The notes under the pieces are model-generated. The model saw nothing but the letters and a program-made list of their open reading frames with translations, ran no database searches and was not told the origin of the DNA. 64,000 bases of DNA from WJMT01 sp964445575 (lineage in GTDB: Bacteria; Acidobacteriota; Aminicenantia; Aminicenantales; Aminicenantaceae): the NCBI GenBank assembly GCA_964445575.1, contig CAYULB010000001.1, forward strand, positions 142,316 through 206,315, written 5' to 3'. The position numbers were made by a program, and so were the translations under genes. Of the stretch, positions 51,259 through 60,539 are shown one piece after another. Every line of letters starts with the position of its first letter. Position 1 is the first letter of the stretch.

Positions 51259-53988
51259 ATGGAATATTTAAAAAGAGCTGCATCATTCCTTGTTTCATTC
51301 TCTTTATTGAGTCTTATTTTGATACCTTATCCCAGGATTCTTTTTTTTCCGGATTATAGAAATATTGTCGAGTACAATTGGCTGGACCCGGTGATTGTGC
51401 AGGCTGAAAGTTTTTACAGAGAGGGGAGGTTCGAAGAAGCACTCAAAGCCTTTCTGAATGCTTCTGCCGTGGCTGAGTATAAGGGAGAAGCGAGAAAATA
51501 TATTGGTTCCAAATATAAGGCAGGACTTTGTTACTGGAATCTGGGGCGAACAGAAGATTCCAAACTGGAATATTTAAGATTGTTGAAAACAGCTTCAGGA
51601 AAAAATTTAAAGAAAGAACAGATTGAAGTCAAAAAAATACTGGATGTCCTAGGTTTGTATAAGCTCGGGATAGAATTGAGAGAAGCAAGGGATTTTGAAA
51701 AGTCTTTACATGCTTTTCAGGAAGCCATAGAAATAGCTGATAAGGCATCAAAAAAAGAGCTGAAGCAGAGGATCTACCGCCAGGTGAGCATCATTTATTG
51801 GGATATGAATGACCTGAAAAATTTCTATCATTTCAATAATTTATCCCTTAAGCTCGCAGAGCAGATGCACCACAAAGCTGAAGTGGGAAAATGCTTGAAC
51901 AACATCGGAATATTTTACAGAAAGTCATTTGAGTATTCCAGAGCCCTGAGTGTGTACACCCGGGCATTGGAGATCTCCAGGGATTTGGGAAAAGAAAAGG
52001 AAGAGTCCAATATTCTTCACAACCTGGGGCTTGTTTACAAAGACTTTGGATATTATGACCGGGCCCTGGATCATCTGAAACAGGCATTAGAAATAGATAT
52101 AAAGACTGAAAGATCTGTTTATTTCCCTATTGATTATATCAATATTGGAATCATATATAAGCTTAAAGCAGAGCAAGAGAACAACAGTGAACTGCTGCAC
52201 AGAGCCTTGGATTATTTCACCCAGAGTCTGTCTTTAGCAGAGAGCCAGCAGAACAAAGTTGTCAAGCTGAAAAGTTTGAACAATCTGGGAAGCTCTTTAA
52301 TTGAGATGAATGAGTTTTCCAAGGCGCTGCCTTATCTGGAAAGAAGTCTGCACCTGGCCCATGAGATCAAGGATTATGAATCCATCAGTATGATTTTAAA
52401 CAACATGGGTTATGTCTATTTAGGTCTTCAAGACTATGAAGAAGCGGAGAATTTATTCAAGCAGGCAGTCACGACCGCCCAGAAAAAGCAGTTGTACAAC
52501 ACCCTGTGGGAAGCTTATTTTGGGTTAGGAAAAATCAAAGAGAAGACAGGGAGCTTTCAAGAAGCAGGCAGAAGTTATGGCTCTTCTATTGAGGCAGTTG
52601 AGAAAGCCAAACAGAGCATTGTCCTGGATTTACACAATGCAGGTTTTGTTCAAAGCAAATTAAAAGTTTATGAAAGCCTGATGGATTTATTTTATTCTCT
52701 CCATAAGAACGACTCCCTCAGGGGTTATGGCGAAAAAATGTTTCAGGTTGCTGAAAGAGCGAAAGCCCAGGTTCTGATAAAAAATTTAGAAAATATCAGA
52801 ATCAAAAATAAGGCCAAAATTGGACAGGATAAAGAAGACCCCAGAGCTTATCAGCTCAATGAAATCCAGAATTATTTGGAAAAAAACCGGGCGGTTATTT
52901 TTGAATATTTTTTAGGGGAAAAAAGGTCTTATTTATTTGTGGTGACCCCTCAGGACCTGAAAATATTTCCGCTTCCCTCAAAGACTCACATCGCAAAGTC
53001 CATTCAGGGCTATTTAAAACTGCTCAAAGGCCCGGCTCAAGGAGAGTTTAAGGGGGTTATGGCTTCCCAAAGAATCTATAAAGAGCTTCTCTCTCCGCTC
53101 AGCAGTCTGGACCCTGGTTCTTTAGAAAATCTTATCATTATCCCCAGCGGTGTGCTTTACTATCTTCCTTTTGAAACCTTGATCGCCCCGGAACACCCCA
53201 ATGCTTTTCTGATTACCAGATATAAAATATCTTATATCCCTTCCTGTGTTTCTCTTCTTTATTTGTCTCTAAACAGGAAAGAAAGAATATACCCTAAGGA
53301 TTTACTGGCCTTTGGGAATCCCTTTATTAAAGAAAAGATTAGGAATAATGAGTCAAGCCCTTCCAGCATATTGATTCAACTGTATAAGAATCAGAACTTT
53401 GAGTTTTCCTCTCTTCCCTACAGTGAAAAAGAAATCAAATCCATTTCCAAATTGTTTGATCAAAAAAAGCAGGATATTTTTCTCAGGGAAGACGCTTCAG
53501 AAGAGAAATTGAAACAGAATCAGCTTTTGGATTATAAAGTCATTCATTTTTCATGTCATGGGTTTTTGGACAAAAACTACCCCTCCCGTTCTTCTTTGGT
53601 TTTATCACTGTCAGAGGGAGGACAGGAGGATGGTTTTCTTCAGGTTCAAGAGATCCAAGCCCTTCCCATGGAGCCAAAGCTGGTGGTCCTTTCAGCGTGT
53701 CAGACCGGAAGAGGGGCCCTAACAAGAGGAGAGGGAGTGCTGGGACTGCCCAGAGTATTTTTCTATTCAGGAGCTGAGTCTGTTTTGTCCAGTTTGTGGA
53801 GAGTCAGAGACAAACAAACCGCTGAATTCATGAAACTGTTTTACCAGTACCTTGCTTCAGGAAAAAGCAAGTCGCATTCTCTGCAGCTAGCCAAAATTGA
53901 ATTCATTAAAAGCAAAAAATACTCCAATCCCTTTTATTGGGCTCCTTTTGTGTTAAGTGGGGAATTTAAAAGCGATATTAATTTTTAG
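51259..53988 (+). CDS. TPR-CHAT protease (first of two)
   Basis: 909 residues. An N-terminal hydrophobic signal or anchor (SFLVSFSLLSLILIPYP) is followed by about nine TPR repeats (residues ~55-460; for example NNIGIFYRKSFEYSRALSVY, HNLGLVYKDFGYYDRALDHL). A linker leads to a C-terminal CHAT caspase-like domain with catalytic H767 (HFSCHGFL) and C814 (LSACQTGRG), plus SVLSSLWRVRDKQTAEFM and the closing YSNPFYWAPFVLSGE. CHAT proteases cleave specific protein partners recognised through the TPR region. The gene converges on the anti-sigma gene (11-bp overlap), and its paralogue lies beyond the sigma gene. Confidence 0.92.
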   Translation: MEYLKRAASFLVSFSLLSLILIPYPRILFFPDYRNIVEYNWLDPVIVQAESFYREGRFEEALKAFLNASAVAEYKGEARKYIGSKYKAGLCYWNLGRTEDSKLEYLRLLKTASGKNLKKEQIEVKKILDVLGLYKLGIELREARDFEKSLHAFQEAIEIADKASKKELKQRIYRQVSIIYWDMNDLKNFYHFNNLSLKLAEQMHHKAEVGKCLNNIGIFYRKSFEYSRALSVYTRALEISRDLGKEKEESNILHNLGLVYKDFGYYDRALDHLKQALEIDIKTERSVYFPIDYINIGIIYKLKAEQENNSELLHRALDYFTQSLSLAESQQNKVVKLKSLNNLGSSLIEMNEFSKALPYLERSLHLAHEIKDYESISMILNNMGYVYLGLQDYEEAENLFKQAVTTAQKKQLYNTLWEAYFGLGKIKEKTGSFQEAGRSYGSSIEAVEKAKQSIVLDLHNAGFVQSKLKVYESLMDLFYSLHKNDSLRGYGEKMFQVAERAKAQVLIKNLENIRIKNKAKIGQDKEDPRAYQLNEIQNYLEKNRAVIFEYFLGEKRSYLFVVTPQDLKIFPLPSKTHIAKSIQGYLKLLKGPAQGEFKGVMASQRIYKELLSPLSSLDPGSLENLIIIPSGVLYYLPFETLIAPEHPNAFLITRYKISYIPSCVSLLYLSLNRKERIYPKDLLAFGNPFIKEKIRNNESSPSSILIQLYKNQNFEFSSLPYSEKEIKSISKLFDQKKQDIFLREDASEEKLKQNQLLDYKVIHFSCHGFLDKNYPSRSSLVLSLSEGGQEDGFLQVQEIQALPMEPKLVVLSACQTGRGALTRGEGVLGLPRVFFYSGAESVLSSLWRVRDKQTAEFMKLFYQYLASGKSKSHSLQLAKIEFIKSKKYSNPFYWAPFVLSGEFKSDINF

Positions 53989-54709
53989 GGTGCTTTACAA
54001 TCACTTTAAATTCTTTGAGTTGGGATTCGATTTCTATTCCCCTTTTTTGAGTGCCTGTCACAAGAAGGAAATAAGTGGCTCTGTCTTTCATGTTTTCCAG
54101 CAGTTCTGAAGAAAGCTTCACGCTGTTTTTTGTGAGTTTATTGCTTTCCCAGATGGGGAAAAGGCTGCTGTCAAATATGACCACTCTGTAATACTGAGCC
54201 TCCGGAACATCATTCCATTTGAATTTAATATTATTTCGGTAAATCCGTATTTTCTTTTTAGGCTCTGTTATTTCTATGACAGGCTCTCGGCTTCCTCTGT
54301 ACTTGTGTTCGTGGAAAACCTGATACAAGGAAAAAGTGAGGGTAAATACAAGGAGCAGAGCCACTGCGGCTGCTGAAATGAATTTTCTGGAAGCATGAAA
54401 AGGGAGGAAAAAAGATTTTTGCTTTTTGGAGGTTTCTTTGTTTTTGGCTAGCTCACTGATTTGTTTTAAAAATTTTTTTTCTTCTTTTAATATTCCCAGG
54501 ATTGCCTTGAGTTCCTCACTGCAGTCAAGGCATTCTTGAACGTGATTCAAAACAGACCTTTTTCGGGATGGTGACAGTTGAGAGCGTGCTAAATCTATCA
54601 GTTCCTCTTCGCAAGGACAGTTTTTTCTTAACCCCTGATTTTTGTCTTTGAGAGAGGAGCGGTAGATTGCCTTGAGTTCTTTATGGTTGATCTTCATATT
54701 CAATCCCAT
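53978..54709 (-). CDS. Zinc-finger transmembrane anti-sigma factor
   Basis: 243 residues. A cytoplasmic N-terminal ZAS/zf-HC2-type motif H56-x3-C60-x2-C63 (NHVQECLDCSEE), a single TM helix (about 109-131, FISAAAVALLLVFTLTFSLYQ) and an extracytoplasmic ~100-residue beta-rich domain (FKWNDVPEAQYYRVVIFDSS, fibronectin-like). This is the standard layout of an anti-sigma factor that holds an ECF sigma factor until it is degraded. It overlaps the sigma gene by 29 bp. A second in-frame ATG at 54697 is possible. Its external domain would face the CHAT proteases if those are exported as their signals suggest. Confidence 0.8.
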   Translation of the reverse strand: MGLNMKINHKELKAIYRSSLKDKNQGLRKNCPCEEELIDLARSQLSPSRKRSVLNHVQECLDCSEELKAILGILKEEKKFLKQISELAKNKETSKKQKSFFLPFHASRKFISAAAVALLLVFTLTFSLYQVFHEHKYRGSREPVIEITEPKKKIRIYRNNIKFKWNDVPEAQYYRVVIFDSSLFPIWESNKLTKNSVKLSSELLENMKDRATYFLLVTGTQKRGIEIESQLKEFKVIVKHPKN

Positions 54710-55262
54710 TTTCCTTTAGAATTTTTTTTAGGTCAGAAAGCCCTCTATAAAGCAGGTTTCTTGTTTTGTGTTCAGTCCAGTTAAGAAGAATTGAAATTTC
54801 TTCAATAGAGAGGTCAAGCAAGTATAATTTGACCACTTTTTTCCGGGATTCAATAAGGCTTTCCACAGCTTTGTAAACCCTGTTCTTAAATTTGTTTTTA
54901 GAAATATTTTTATCCTTAAACGCAGTTCTTTTTTCAGATATCCTTTCCTGCATTTCATTGTTGATGACTTTATTTTGTCTCCCTGCTCTTCTTAAATGAT
55001 CAATAATAGTGGAATTCACAACTTTCTTTATATAAGACGAATAATGTTTTATTTTTTTCTCACTGCTCATAACTTTCCACAGTTTTAAAATGACTTCCTG
55101 TGAAATATCGTCATAATCCAGCACCTGGTTTTGAAAGTTGAATCTTTTTATATGAAAGTAAATCAACCTGGAAAAATCTTTTATGATGGTTTCAAAGTCA
55201 TCTTTTTTGGGCTGAGAATTCATGGCCTTGATTTCAATTTTTTTATTGAAGGGTGTTTTCAT
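54681..55262 (-). CDS. ECF-like sigma-70 family RNA polymerase sigma factor
   Basis: 193 residues. Region 2 is visible in FSRLIYFHIKRF, DDISQEVILKLWKVM and SSYIKKVVNSTIIDHLRRAGR; region 4 in VVKLYLLDLSIEEISILLNWTEHKTRNLLYRGLSDLKKIL. No region 1 or 3, as expected for the ECF class. A downstream ATG at 55223 is an alternative start. It overlaps the anti-sigma gene and lies 82 bp after the second TPR-CHAT gene on the same strand, so sigma, anti-sigma and protease are probably one operon. Confidence 0.88.
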   Translation of the reverse strand: MKTPFNKKIEIKAMNSQPKKDDFETIIKDFSRLIYFHIKRFNFQNQVLDYDDISQEVILKLWKVMSSEKKIKHYSSYIKKVVNSTIIDHLRRAGRQNKVINNEMQERISEKRTAFKDKNISKNKFKNRVYKAVESLIESRKKVVKLYLLDLSIEEISILLNWTEHKTRNLLYRGLSDLKKILKENGIEYEDQP

Positions 55263-55344
55263 CTATATAGAGTGATTTCTTCATTTTTTTTTCTCATTAA
55301 TTCGAAATAATAATAAAATATTTGTGAAGTTTTTCAAACCAGAT

Positions 55345-58329
55345 TTATTTTTTTTTTGAGGAGTACTTAAAAAATGAAAACGCAACAAGCAGAAGCAGGA
55401 ATATTCCGATTATCATATATCGAACAAAAGGAGCGGTGAATATTTTTTGGTCTGCCTTTCCTGAGACCACAAATCCTGCCCAGTAATAGGGATGGGAGAG
55501 GGGCCCAGAGTTTATCAATTCCAGTTTGGTTTTTCTTAATGCATTAAGGATTGTTTCTGAAGAACGAAGGTGAGTGTAAAACCGTTCCATCATCTGAAAA
55601 GTAGCCTGGTCATTGACCGGCCACAGGCTCATCAACACAGCAGATGAACCAGCGTAAAAAAATGATCTGTTGATTCCTTCAATGCCCTCTCCTCTAATGA
55701 ACTGACCCAGCCCGGTTTCACAGGCTGAGAGAACCACCAGGTCAGAATTAAGGCCGATGTTGTAGATCTCCCTTGTCTGCAGGAGCCCATCTTCCTGGGG
55801 ATTGCTGTCTAAGGAGAGGACAATGGAGGAACGAAAAGGCTGCTTGTTATCAATAAGGCTGTGAGTGGCCAGATGGATGATTTTATAGTCTTCCAGGTTA
55901 ATCTTTTTGAAGGCTTCTTCAGTGGCTTGATTTCTTTTAAAAACGGTTCTCTGGGACGGCTTGAAAAGCCTGCTGATCCGATCGACTTCAGTCCCGCTGT
56001 ATTTCAAGCGCTGGAATTCCAGGGGAGCCGAGGAGAAAAGTTGGTGGAGCACCGGCCTTCCGTTGTTTCCATTTTTAAAAGGCTTGAAGTAAGGATCGCC
56101 CACGGCCAGGAGAGCCTTATGTCTTCTGTGTCCGCTTGATTTTTTCCGTTTGATGATTTCATGAAGAGAAGAAATAGAAGGGGTATAAGAGATTTTAAAG
56201 TCGCTAACCAGCCATTTATGGGAGTCGGGTTCTGTGATCAGAGCTTCAAACGGCAGAAAATGAAGGATGTCATCAGGAATAAATATTATTTTTTTTATGT
56301 TTTTTTCAAGACCCGGGAGAACCAGTTCTTTGTACAGGGTGTATCCCTCGGAGAAATCAAAATTTTCTTTATCTGATATTTTTCCTATGTAATGGGACAC
56401 CAGAGCCTGGATTTGTTTTCTGTCTGGTAGGGAATAGATGCTGAGATTTTCTCTGGTTATCACAAAAAGATATGACCTTTGGCTGCTGATCAGGAATGCA
56501 AAAAAAGCGGTCTGTTTATCCAGCATTTTCTGGGCTTTTTCTAAAGAGATGATTTCAGGATAGCGCAGGTCAGCATAGGCCGGGTGCGTGTTTCTGATTT
56601 TTCGCTTCAGGGCTTCCAGTTCATCTTCCTTTTGTTTTAATTCCTGGTGCAGGTTCAGGCTTTCTTGGACCGAAAGCCCGGAATCAAGAAGTTTTTGGTA
56701 TAGAAGCGAGATGTCTTTCATGACTTCTTTTTCCTGGTTTTGAAGTTTAAAGTCAAGGTGCTGGGACAGATTGACCTGGGATAATTCCAGGTTATCTAAA
56801 AAAGCCCTGGCTTTGGCCCTTTCTAAAAAATCAAAGGCTTTGGCGTCGTGCTTTTTTTCAGGTTCTTCTTGGTGAAGGGAAAAAAGGATGTGAATAAGGC
56901 CGTAATAGGCTTCTATGCGTTTGTTAGTCCCAAGAAAACTGGCTTTCAGCTCTTCCAGTTTTATGCTGGAGCGGATATCTTCAATGATGGAGATGGACCG
57001 GCTGAAATATTCTTGGGCCAGTTTGGTCTTATTTTGCTTTTGGTAAACCTGGGCTAATTCCAGATAAGCTTCCCAGAGAAATTTTCCCCCTTCGATTTTT
57101 AAACCCAAATCAATGGCTTTTTGAAAATAGGCGGTGGATTCATTATAATTTCCCTGATTGGAGTGGATAATGCCCAGATTGTTGAGGATCATTCCCATGG
57201 ATTCATGGTCTTGTAAGCTTTCTGCTTTTCTCAGAGCTTGTTTAAAGGTTTCCAGAGCCAGATGAAAATGCTCTTCTTCTCCGAAATGTTCGTGAAGGTC
57301 TGAATACACCGAGCCGATATTATTGAGGACATAGACTTCTTTTTTTATATCTTTAATTTTTTTGAATAAATTAAGGCATTCATTAAAATTGGTGAGGGCT
57401 TTTTCAAAGTAGTCCTTTTCGTGGGTTGATAGCCCCATCTGCCGGTACACTGTCCCGATGCCGTTTAAGTCCACCGCTATGTAAAGCTCGTCCCCCAGTT
57501 CCCGGTCGATTTCCAGAGCCTGTTTCAAATAATCCAGGGCTTTGTCATAGTTACCGATGTTTTTGTAGATGATGCCGATGTTGTTGGAGCAGTTGGCTGT
57601 CTCTATCTTGTTATTGAATTCCTTAGCAATATATAGTGCTTCTTCAATATACTGCAGTGCCTGAGAGTAATTTTTGTATTTGAGATGATAGATGCCGATG
57701 TTGTTGGAGCATTTGCCGATTTCTTTTTTATGGCTTAATCTTTCAGCAATTTCCAGGGCCTGCTCATTGAGCTTTTTAAAGTCCAGGATACTCCCTGTTT
57801 CATAATATGAATAACTCAAGTACCGCAGGCATTTGAGCTCGTGCTCTTCCAATCCATTTTCTCTGCATAAAGATACTGCTTTTTCTAAAGTCTGGATGGA
57901 CTTTTTGTATGATTTTGAATTTCTCTGAAGGGTTCCTTCAGAATAAAGTTTGTGGACCTCCAGTATGGTTTCCAGTTGATGTTGTTTCATGTGATCCTGA
58001 TTCTCTTTGGCCAGGGAGAGGGCAGAGCGGTATTTTTGGGTGGACTCCTCATATTCTCCCTTGTTCCAGAGAAGAAGAGCAATTTTTTCTAAAGAATGCA
58101 TTTCCCTTTCAGTGCTGTTAAGGGTTTGAGCAAGGGACCAGCACTTCTGGTAAAGATTAAGGGATTCATCAAAGTTGCCCTTTGCCTGTTCTTTTTCTCC
58201 TGAGTCAAAATACTGGAGATAGAGGGATGCAAGGTCAGGGGAGGGGCTTTTTTTGCTTAAAGAATCAAGAGGGGAAAAAACCAGTGCCAGGAGAGAAAAA
58301 ACAGCCAGAACTTTTTTAAAAGAGCACAT
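55345..58329 (-). CDS. Membrane-anchored TPR-CHAT protease (second of two)
   Basis: About 994 residues from the ATG at 58329; an in-frame ATG at 58365 is also possible and neither has a Shine-Dalgarno. Signal peptide (VLAVFSLLALVFSPLDS), ten or so TPR repeats (for example NNIGIYHLKYKNYSQALQYI, NNIGIIYKNIGNYDKALDYL), a coiled-coil linker and a CHAT domain with catalytic histidine (HLATHSLID, about H823) and cysteine (LSACETGLG, about C870). Unlike the first copy it ends with a TM helix (YMIIGIFLLLLVAFSFFKY) and a lysine-rich tail, placing TPR and CHAT outside the inner membrane. It heads the sigma/anti-sigma genes. Confidence 0.92.
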   Translation of the reverse strand: MCSFKKVLAVFSLLALVFSPLDSLSKKSPSPDLASLYLQYFDSGEKEQAKGNFDESLNLYQKCWSLAQTLNSTEREMHSLEKIALLLWNKGEYEESTQKYRSALSLAKENQDHMKQHQLETILEVHKLYSEGTLQRNSKSYKKSIQTLEKAVSLCRENGLEEHELKCLRYLSYSYYETGSILDFKKLNEQALEIAERLSHKKEIGKCSNNIGIYHLKYKNYSQALQYIEEALYIAKEFNNKIETANCSNNIGIIYKNIGNYDKALDYLKQALEIDRELGDELYIAVDLNGIGTVYRQMGLSTHEKDYFEKALTNFNECLNLFKKIKDIKKEVYVLNNIGSVYSDLHEHFGEEEHFHLALETFKQALRKAESLQDHESMGMILNNLGIIHSNQGNYNESTAYFQKAIDLGLKIEGGKFLWEAYLELAQVYQKQNKTKLAQEYFSRSISIIEDIRSSIKLEELKASFLGTNKRIEAYYGLIHILFSLHQEEPEKKHDAKAFDFLERAKARAFLDNLELSQVNLSQHLDFKLQNQEKEVMKDISLLYQKLLDSGLSVQESLNLHQELKQKEDELEALKRKIRNTHPAYADLRYPEIISLEKAQKMLDKQTAFFAFLISSQRSYLFVITRENLSIYSLPDRKQIQALVSHYIGKISDKENFDFSEGYTLYKELVLPGLEKNIKKIIFIPDDILHFLPFEALITEPDSHKWLVSDFKISYTPSISSLHEIIKRKKSSGHRRHKALLAVGDPYFKPFKNGNNGRPVLHQLFSSAPLEFQRLKYSGTEVDRISRLFKPSQRTVFKRNQATEEAFKKINLEDYKIIHLATHSLIDNKQPFRSSIVLSLDSNPQEDGLLQTREIYNIGLNSDLVVLSACETGLGQFIRGEGIEGINRSFFYAGSSAVLMSLWPVNDQATFQMMERFYTHLRSSETILNALRKTKLELINSGPLSHPYYWAGFVVSGKADQKIFTAPFVRYMIIGIFLLLLVAFSFFKYSSKKK

Positions 58330-58390
58330 TTTTATATTCTTACATACAGAGTAAGGTAGTCTCATTATACAGAAGATATAGGAGAAGGGT

Positions 58391-58462
58391 CAATCACCCC
58401 TAAAGGGGATTGAAAGGGGGCAATATGAGCTTTCCTGCACCCTCCCTATAGGCGGTGCAGGA
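58391..58462. repeat. Two inverted repeats between the small secreted gene and the CHAT gene
   Basis: A near-perfect stem CAAT..CCCC / GGGGATTG (58391-58412) and a perfect 9-bp stem TCCTGCACC / GGTGCAGGA (58433-58441 and 58454-58462, 12-nt loop). There is no T run on either side, so they look like RNA-stability or regulatory hairpins within the operon rather than a terminator. Confidence 0.5.
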
Positions 58463-58530
58463 GCCCACTCCGCCTTCTTATTCAGTTATTACAGAGTGTC
58501 TGCTTAAAAATTTTAATTCAAAAAAAGAGT

Positions 58531-58812
58531 TTATCCGTCTTTGCTTGGTCTTGGATTATCAAGGTCGCCGGTCTTCTGGACAGAGTTTTCTGTATTCTGG
58601 TTGGAATTTTCATAAATATCGGTTCTCTGCTGGGAGTTCTTCTGGAGAAAGGGAAAAAGGGATACTAAGAAATCAACCGGCTGCTGGATGAGCTGGGTAA
58701 AGGTAAATCTGGGATTGTTCTGTTTGGCATTGGCTTCATGGGGGAAAGACAGAGCTAAAATTGAAAAGACCACCAATAAGCTGACGGCTTTAAACAGTGA
58801 TTTTTTTGACAT
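58531..58812 (-). CDS. Small secreted protein upstream of the CHAT/sigma operon
   Basis: 93 residues. A clear signal peptide with an A-x-A cleavage site (SLLVVFSILALSFPHEANA), then ~65 residues rich in Gln, Asn and Thr (LIQQPVDFLVSLFPFLQ, DIYENSNQNTENSVQKTG). No family recognised. AGGAGG lies 7 nt upstream of the ATG. It is the first gene on this strand before the TPR-CHAT gene (about 200 bp apart). It could be a signal, substrate or cofactor of that system, but nothing in the sequence proves it. Confidence 0.65.
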   Translation of the reverse strand: MSKKSLFKAVSLLVVFSILALSFPHEANAKQNNPRFTFTQLIQQPVDFLVSLFPFLQKNSQQRTDIYENSNQNTENSVQKTGDLDNPRPSKDG

Positions 58813-58929
58813 AATGTGCCTCCTATAAATAACGGTCCCTGAATAAAGGGAATGAGGGGAGAAGGATCAGTCACAAATCCTTGAAAACAAAGACATTCCC
58901 GTCACCCTTTTATCCAAGGCACCTTTTTT

Positions 58930-58958
58930 AAGCTAATCTTTTTTTTGTTTTTTGTCAA
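58930..58958 (-). promoter_or_regulatory. Candidate promoter with flanking 9-bp direct repeats
   Basis: On the minus strand, TTGACA (58958-58953), a 17-nt spacer and TAGCTT (58935-58930), about 120 nt before the small secreted gene. The 9-mer TTAAGCTAA occurs twice (58928-58936 and 58967-58975), once over the -10 and once upstream of the -35, as an operator pair might. The remainder of 58813-59093 holds no gene. Confidence 0.45.
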
Positions 58959-59093
58959 GTCGAAAATTAAGCTAACTCCTTTATAAACAACTACTTAAGC
59001 CGTAAAAACACCTCATATGGTAGAGAAATCAATCTACCGTCTATATATTGAGTCGAAAAAAAGGAGGAAAAATTGATAAATATTTTGAATAAA

Positions 59094-60509
59094 TTATTTT
59101 TTTGCAGTGAAAAGGGTCACCAAAACAGCCAGTCCCATGGCAGCAATAAAGGTAACAGCCCGGGCAGTGACCGCACTGTCCAAACCGGTAAAAATCCAGA
59201 TAATGGTGGTGATAAGTCCGGTGCTGAGTGCGGTGACCACACCTTTTGAGCTGAACCGGTCCCAATAAAAAGAGAGAAGAACAGCAGGAGCAAAGGAACA
59301 GCCTATGCCTGCCCATGCATAACTGACGATGTAGTAAATGAGCTCAGAGGTTGTGAGAGCGAGAACAAGTCCCAGAAGTCCAATTCCCAGGGTGGCTGAC
59401 CTAGAGAGGAAAAGGAGCTTTCTGTCCTCAGCTTTTCCTTTTTTAATGATTCCATTGTACACGTCCTGGCTGATTGAAGAGGAGGCAACCAGAAGCATGC
59501 TCTGGGCAGTGGATATCATGGCAGCCACTGCCCCTGCCAGAAGAACAGCGGCCAGCCAGTCAGGGAACAGGCTGGTGAGCACATGAGGAAGTATCATTTC
59601 AGGGTCTTCCACAGCATTGGGGCCGAACAAAACCACAGCACTGATTCCAATGATCACAACCCCTGTGTAAGCAAGCGCTGTCCATCCCACAGCAATATTC
59701 CGGCCGATTTTGACATTCCGGTCATCTCTCATCCCCATAAACCGGGCATTGAGCTGGGGCTGCCCGCCCAAATAGCCGAAAAACCAGGCGATGTTGTTGA
59801 AAATAAGAAGGCCGGCTCCGAATCCGGTCAACCCCCCTGTCAGGGATATCCTCCCCCCACCGGCCTGACTGAGTGCCTCTCCAATGCTGGTGGGTTCTTG
59901 GAATACCAGAAACAGCATGATGAGAGGGGTGATGACAAGGGTAGTGATCATAAGGAGAGCTTGGAGAGTATCTACAGCCACCACACTTATGAATCCGCCG
60001 GCCGTGGCATATATTAGGATCACAGCAGCTGCGATGACCATGCCCCATGAAGGGTCAAGGCCGAATGTTTTAAAGATGGTTTTTCCCGCACCTGCAAATT
60101 GGGCGCCTACATAGAATATAAAAAAGAATACAATAATAACTGTAGAAAGTATCCGGATGGTGCTGGCTTTTTGTTTGAATTTGGAAGAAAAATATTCGGG
60201 CATGGTTAGGGCGTTGTATTTTTTTGCTTCCCGGCGAAATTTTCGGGCCAGCACGATCCAGGCAGTGCTGATCCCCAGAAGGCATCCCACGCACGTCCAA
60301 ATCCCTGAGAGTCCTGTGGCATAGACAAATCCTGTTAGCCCCAGAAGAAGCCAGGCTGACTCTCCAGTGGCTCTTTCAGAAAGAGCCAGCATCCAGCCCG
60401 GAAGCATGGAGCTTCCTAGGACAAAGTCAGACTGAGTCTTTGTTTTTAAGGCCTGCCAAAGACCAAGCCCGAGGGTAAGAGAGAGATATCCGATAAATAT
60501 GACAGTCAT
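59094..60509 (-). CDS. Sodium/solute symporter (SSS family, PutP-like)
   Basis: 471 residues with about thirteen TM helices. The PutP-like motif SERATGESAWLLLGLTGFVYATG, AGGFISVVAVDTLQALLM and the sodium-site region AVAAMISTAQSMLLVASSSISQDVY identify the family. Substrate is probably proline or a similar organic solute, but this cannot be settled from sequence. It lies 30 bp downstream of ndk on the same strand and is likely co-transcribed. Confidence 0.9.
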   Translation of the reverse strand: MTVIFIGYLSLTLGLGLWQALKTKTQSDFVLGSSMLPGWMLALSERATGESAWLLLGLTGFVYATGLSGIWTCVGCLLGISTAWIVLARKFRREAKKYNALTMPEYFSSKFKQKASTIRILSTVIIVFFFIFYVGAQFAGAGKTIFKTFGLDPSWGMVIAAAVILIYATAGGFISVVAVDTLQALLMITTLVITPLIMLFLVFQEPTSIGEALSQAGGGRISLTGGLTGFGAGLLIFNNIAWFFGYLGGQPQLNARFMGMRDDRNVKIGRNIAVGWTALAYTGVVIIGISAVVLFGPNAVEDPEMILPHVLTSLFPDWLAAVLLAGAVAAMISTAQSMLLVASSSISQDVYNGIIKKGKAEDRKLLFLSRSATLGIGLLGLVLALTTSELIYYIVSYAWAGIGCSFAPAVLLSFYWDRFSSKGVVTALSTGLITTIIWIFTGLDSAVTARAVTFIAAMGLAVLVTLFTAKK

Positions 60510-60539
60510 GGTCTTAATCTCTTTTCTTGGGATAGTGAA

